Below, piece by piece: positions 60,214 to 64,000 of a stretch of DNA of 64,000 bases (position 1 is the first letter of the stretch; every line of letters starts with the position of its first letter). The stretch is from Lineus longissimus (lineage: Eukaryota; Nemertea; Pilidiophora; Heteronemertea; Lineidae), in contig NC_088316.1 in assembly GCF_910592395.1 (NCBI RefSeq), forward strand, positions 15,996,001 to 16,060,000. The letters are read 5' to 3'. Made by a program: the position numbers and the translations under genes. Below the pieces are notes generated by a model, which did no database searches, was not told the origin of the DNA, and saw only the letters and a list, made by a program, of their open reading frames with translations.

Positions 60214-61616
60214 TAAATGGAACTGTTTTCACACACCTCTTGAGACTTCCTCAAAACTGAGCTAACATGTAAATAGTGTGACCATGGAATTTTGCGCTCT
60301 GCTTAGACTTAACGATCATTTCTTAATTCCTTGAACATTAGAATATTATAGCTGACCACAAAATGCAACAAACATAAACTTTTAAATGCAACAAACATAC
60401 CTTTAGATGGAATAAATAAACCTCCATAAAGGCAACAAATAGACTTCTAAATATATTCAACATTGAGAGTACCAGTGGCCTCAAATGCAACAGTAATTCA
60501 ACTCTACTAAAAGCAAGTGATTATGAATTCAACTAAGATATCGGAAAACTCACAACACACTTTAAATGCAACAGAGTAAATCTACAGAATATAACCAATA
60601 CAGCTGCTAAGTGCTAGAGAACATTTATCACAAAATAGGAAAACATGACTAGATTTCTTTACAAATGTAATGCATTTTGTGAGGAGGGTTTCCACATTCA
60701 CAAAACATCAGCAAAAACAACAACTACACTGAGAGCTCATTGCACTAACAACTACGAGTATTTCTGAAACAAAATCAACAACTTTATCTACTCTTTTAAA
60801 AAATAGATTTGTTTCTAAATGCTATTAAAAGCTGATAACTTTGTCTATTTTGTTGAGATGATGCGACTCCAAAAGAAGTCTACTTTGAAACATACAAACA
60901 TACAAACGCGTTTAGTATAATTGTCAAAAAATGCACAGAAGATATGAAAATATACAGCACAGACTGGGTAAACCTCCATCTGCAAAAATCGTTCGTTCAC
61001 AAAAGACTACCAGCAGCGATTCCCTCAAAATCATTGTGGCAATTTCAAGAAAATAAATTAAGATAGTGAAGACAGGTTTTTGAAATCCACCCGTAAAAAG
61101 GTAGGGAAGTTTTCAAAGTCTTGTGCCACCATGTGAAACTTGCCACAACAGTTTTGAGCGTTAAGCAATATACAAATACATGAATTATATATCTAGTATA
61201 TTTACAAAAATATTTTGATTTGAATGGCCTTTAAAGATGGCCAATCATTGGCTTCAATGAGAAATCGCATGGCAACCAGTTATTAATAACATGGTCAAAA
61301 ATTTAAGTAGATAACCTATGGCACATCGTAGACGTCTTAAAGGGGAGGCACAACCACCAAGATAATCACAATGCAACTTGTTGCAGAGACGAGGCTTGCA
61401 GTCAAATTATTTGGCAAATTGTTGATTCTCAGCCCCTGATAAAGATAATGTTATCAATCTTATAAGACCATCATCTGTTCATGCAACATTCTGTGGGAAA
61501 GACCATAGTCTACAGGGTTTCGGTTGTCACCTGTCACTCAATATAGATATTCTGTACCCAATATCATGCAAGATTGATTACATCAATCATTCTGACTACA
61601 TCAGCTGTCAATGTTC

Positions 61617-61622
61617 TTTATT
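61617..61622 (-). terminator. Candidate poly(A) signal of the SPRY-domain gene
   Basis: Reverse-strand AATAAA about 250 bases beyond the stop codon. Confidence 0.35.
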
Positions 61623-61872
61623 ATTGTATGCAATTTATGGTGGTACTCAGGACTTGGTAATTTGACTGGGGTCATCTTAATCAGTCAATCAAGATGTCTA
61701 GTTACTCAACACAAGATGTACTGCAAGGCCATTCTTTAAAGAATTTTGTTGATTTGTTCTTAGTTGGCTCTGTCTATAGTGTCCCTATAGCTCCTGTTTC
61801 TTGGCATTCAAGATCCAGGTTGCAGACCTTACTGAAGGTTTTGTCGTTACTTTCAACATCCTGATTCCTGGT

Positions 61873-63633
61873 CTATTGTATTTCACAACACAACTTGTCA
61901 TGATTTCTGATGAATTCTGAAAAAGTTGAAAAAAGAAAGCAATCATTATTTTGTTCAGAGAATAAACATATACATCTGCTTTATGGACCAAGATCTGCCT
62001 CAAAGTGCTTTACAACAACTGAAGATGGCAGCACATGCAGGTACAAGGAATGATTTTCATTGAGTAATTGCCCCTTTATGAAGAGAAACATGCCTTGAAA
62101 CGGGACTAGAATAGGTTGCACTACCTGATGGTCCCTCTATGTATTCCAGCTTGCAGTCAAGTTCACCACTCTTGTACATAAGGCATGGGTAGTAACGCCC
62201 CTCTGGGAGATTATCGAAAGCAATTCCAAGCTCCATGGGAATGTGAGGCGCCAATGCGGTGAAGCCGTATCGGGAACTATTCTCCAGGTCGATAACCAGC
62301 TGGAATCTGTAGTAGCGATCTGGCTCGAAATCTGTAATTCCATAGAAGAAACTGTGATAAATATGTGTGGAGCACTTTACAGGAAAGGCAGGCCTGGAAG
62401 TTTGCATTTGACAGTGTTCAGTTTTGAGTATTTTTGTGAGAAGGGTTATACAATGTTCAGTTGTTTCATATTTGATTAAATGGCACCTGAATCCAACTCA
62501 CCCAGGGGATAGACTGGATACCTTGCAATCTGTCTGCTACCATGATACAAGGTGCCTTCCACGATGTCCCACAACCAGACATACAAGCTGCGGTCCACAG
62601 AGACGTAGTCGGTGTCGTAATAATGTTCGTTCACTGAAATAAATTGGTACCAAATGTTGCAGGAAGAAACAATACATGTCAATAGTTGAGTCACAAATGA
62701 CATTCGATCTCATCTCATTCACGGGAAATGTAACAAATTTGCCAAAAACGAAGCGCTGATGGTCTTGTGATCATTGGTGCTACTGAAAAGATATCTGACG
62801 ATTCCGTCACTGACCTATTCCAATCAAATAGTGGTCCTCAGGTCCAAGTATTTGTGAGAATGTATAAGTCCAGATATGGAAGCCCTCCACCACAGGAATC
62901 TTCCCTCGCACAGGGTCAGAGTTGGAAACATTCTTGGATCGTGCACCATTATGAATCACAGCACTTCGTAACAACCATTTTGGGTCCCTTCTCTGAAAAC
63001 ATGGTCAATATGTAGGAGTTACATCTTTATGTGAAGCCACTCTATTTAAGTGAGGAGAAGCCTTCACCAAGTGATACATTCTTCTGCATTCAGTTAATTC
63101 AATTTGGCAACTTTTTCCCAGATGTTGTAATGCAACCAATCAATACCAGGACGTCTGGCAGACCTAGAAAGTCAATACTGAAAAGCCTATTCTTCTGAGC
63201 AACCCGCCACCAAGTGCATAGAACGGACAGTAACAAACTATTAAGCAAACTGACTTTTTGATAGCAGATTTAACCTTCTACATTACTCACACTCATAAGT
63301 GTTAAAATTTTGTGTTGATAGTCTGATACACCCATTCATACACCTGGGTGGAGTAAGGCAAGTATGACAAAGAGATCTGTCTAGGACTCATGCAGACTGT
63401 GAGGATCAAACCAGGGACAGAGTTTGGGTAACAGTTGGGCTTCTGGCCGAGCAACTCTGTCTGTCTCTGAATAAACCTACATCAATTCCAAATACTGTAT
63501 TGGCGATTGTGTCTCTATCCCACGTAAACTTATCCTTCATCTTGTCTGATGCCATCTCGAGTGGGAGCCAGTGAGGGCGTAACAACGACTTGTATCCTAG
63601 CAACGCCTGGTACTCGGTGACTGTCAGCGCCAT
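61873..63633 (-). CDS. Small SPRY (B30.2-like) domain protein, 5 exons
   Basis: Exons: 63481-63633, 62815-62992, 62522-62633, 62125-62351, 61873-61916, giving 237 residues in frame. Almost the whole protein is one SPRY-like beta-sandwich. Visible blocks are FTWDRDTIANTVFGID, then DPVRGKIPVVEGFHIWTYTF, EDHYLIGIVNE, LYVWLWDIVEGTLYHG and MELGIAFDNLPEG followed by YYP. No RING, B-box, SOCS box or signal peptide is seen, so it is probably a cytosolic protein-interaction module. The exon 3 donor is uncertain: AG|GTATCC at 62522 keeps frame, while the stronger GTGAGT donor at 62502 would not. The last exon also has another open frame (to 61785), so the C terminus is tentative. The SPRY call rests on pattern, not a search. 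Confidence 0.6.
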
Positions 63634-64000
63634 CTTTTCAGAATCATGAATGAAATTGTGCAGATAATCTGAAGCAAGGAATGATCTTTGAATATTGAAA
63701 GGTTATTATTAAATAGGTATATTCCAGCACAATTTAACAGTTTAAGGGGGATACAGCATAAGGGGTATCAGGCACAGGCTCCTGCCTATTGTCTCCGTTT
63801 TAATAAGTATAGCAGGAGTTATTTTCGAGTTCGCACTTTTGCTAGGTTTTTCTCTCCTTTTCCATGTACAGTCAAAGGATAATTGATGGCAATTACCATT
63901 GTTTAGATTCAATGCCCATGTATACTTGGGAGATCTAGGATACATCCAAAAATTTACACAATCATTTCTATCAACTGTTCATGTCGAATTTGGGCCCATA
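63634..64000. other. Upstream flank of the SPRY-domain gene
   Basis: No gene is seen. A GGCTCCTGCCTAT core near 63777 is the reverse of a motif in the dispersed repeat at 8248-8362. Confidence 0.4.

Larger units (their letters stand above)
56310..61616. other. Gene-free AT-rich region with MITEs
   Basis: About 5.3 kb without a convincing exon on either strand, holding the elements at 58435-58653 and 60084-60213. Short open frames here start at non-ATG codons or lack family resemblance. Confidence 0.5.

Noticed and set aside
1-64000. CRISPR arrays, operons, prophage or integrative elements
   Set aside because: The genes have spliceosomal introns and metazoan families throughout; the tandem repeats lack CRISPR repeat/spacer structure.

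Overview
The window is animal nuclear DNA: genes are split by GT-AG introns, repeats and foldback elements are abundant, and the proteins are metazoan families (neuropeptide-type GPCRs, SLC6 and SLC7 transporters, a CDKL5-type kinase). No operons or prokaryotic signals are present. The tRNA-derived SINE relics, compact introns and lineage-specific receptors suggest a marine invertebrate bilaterian (lophotrochozoan or invertebrate deuterostome), but the species cannot be fixed from the sequence. Exon models below were built by hand from splice sites; each complete model sums to a multiple of three without internal stops.

Layout. 1-2.5 kb: two tandem class A GPCR genes on +, the first entering from the left edge. 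3.4-9.3 kb: a 13-exon SLC6 glycine-transporter-like gene on -. 10.2-13.3 kb: aspartylglucosaminidase (AGA) on +, head to head with the transporter. 13.3-18.3 kb: gene-poor, with a foldback element. 18.3-33.9 kb: a CDKL5 orthologue on +, with an almost 1.8 kb disordered-tail exon and two alternative 3' ends. 34-43 kb: gene-free and repeat-rich (210-bp higher-order satellite, an ~80-bp degenerate array, a transposon nested in another, a SINE, a LINE tail). 43.1-53.2 kb: an L-type amino-acid transporter (LAT, SLC7) on -. 53.2-61.6 kb: non-coding, with small non-autonomous transposons. 61.9-63.6 kb: a small SPRY-domain protein on -.

Most interesting observation. The LAT gene has tandemly duplicated three successive exons. 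Exons 6 and 7 each occur as two intact, equal-length, same-phase versions with good splice sites, so they look like two clusters of mutually exclusive exons (four possible transporters). The exon 8 duplicate has decayed. Other points are a Phe in place of the near-invariant TM3 substrate-site Tyr in the SLC6 protein, a read-through versus spliced C terminus in CDKL5 as in vertebrates, and a MITE-in-MITE insertion with an exact 9-bp target duplication.

The genes are not obviously one pathway. Two encode plasma-membrane amino-acid transporters, one a lysosomal glycoasparaginase, one a kinase linked to neurons and cilia, and two neuropeptide-type receptors.
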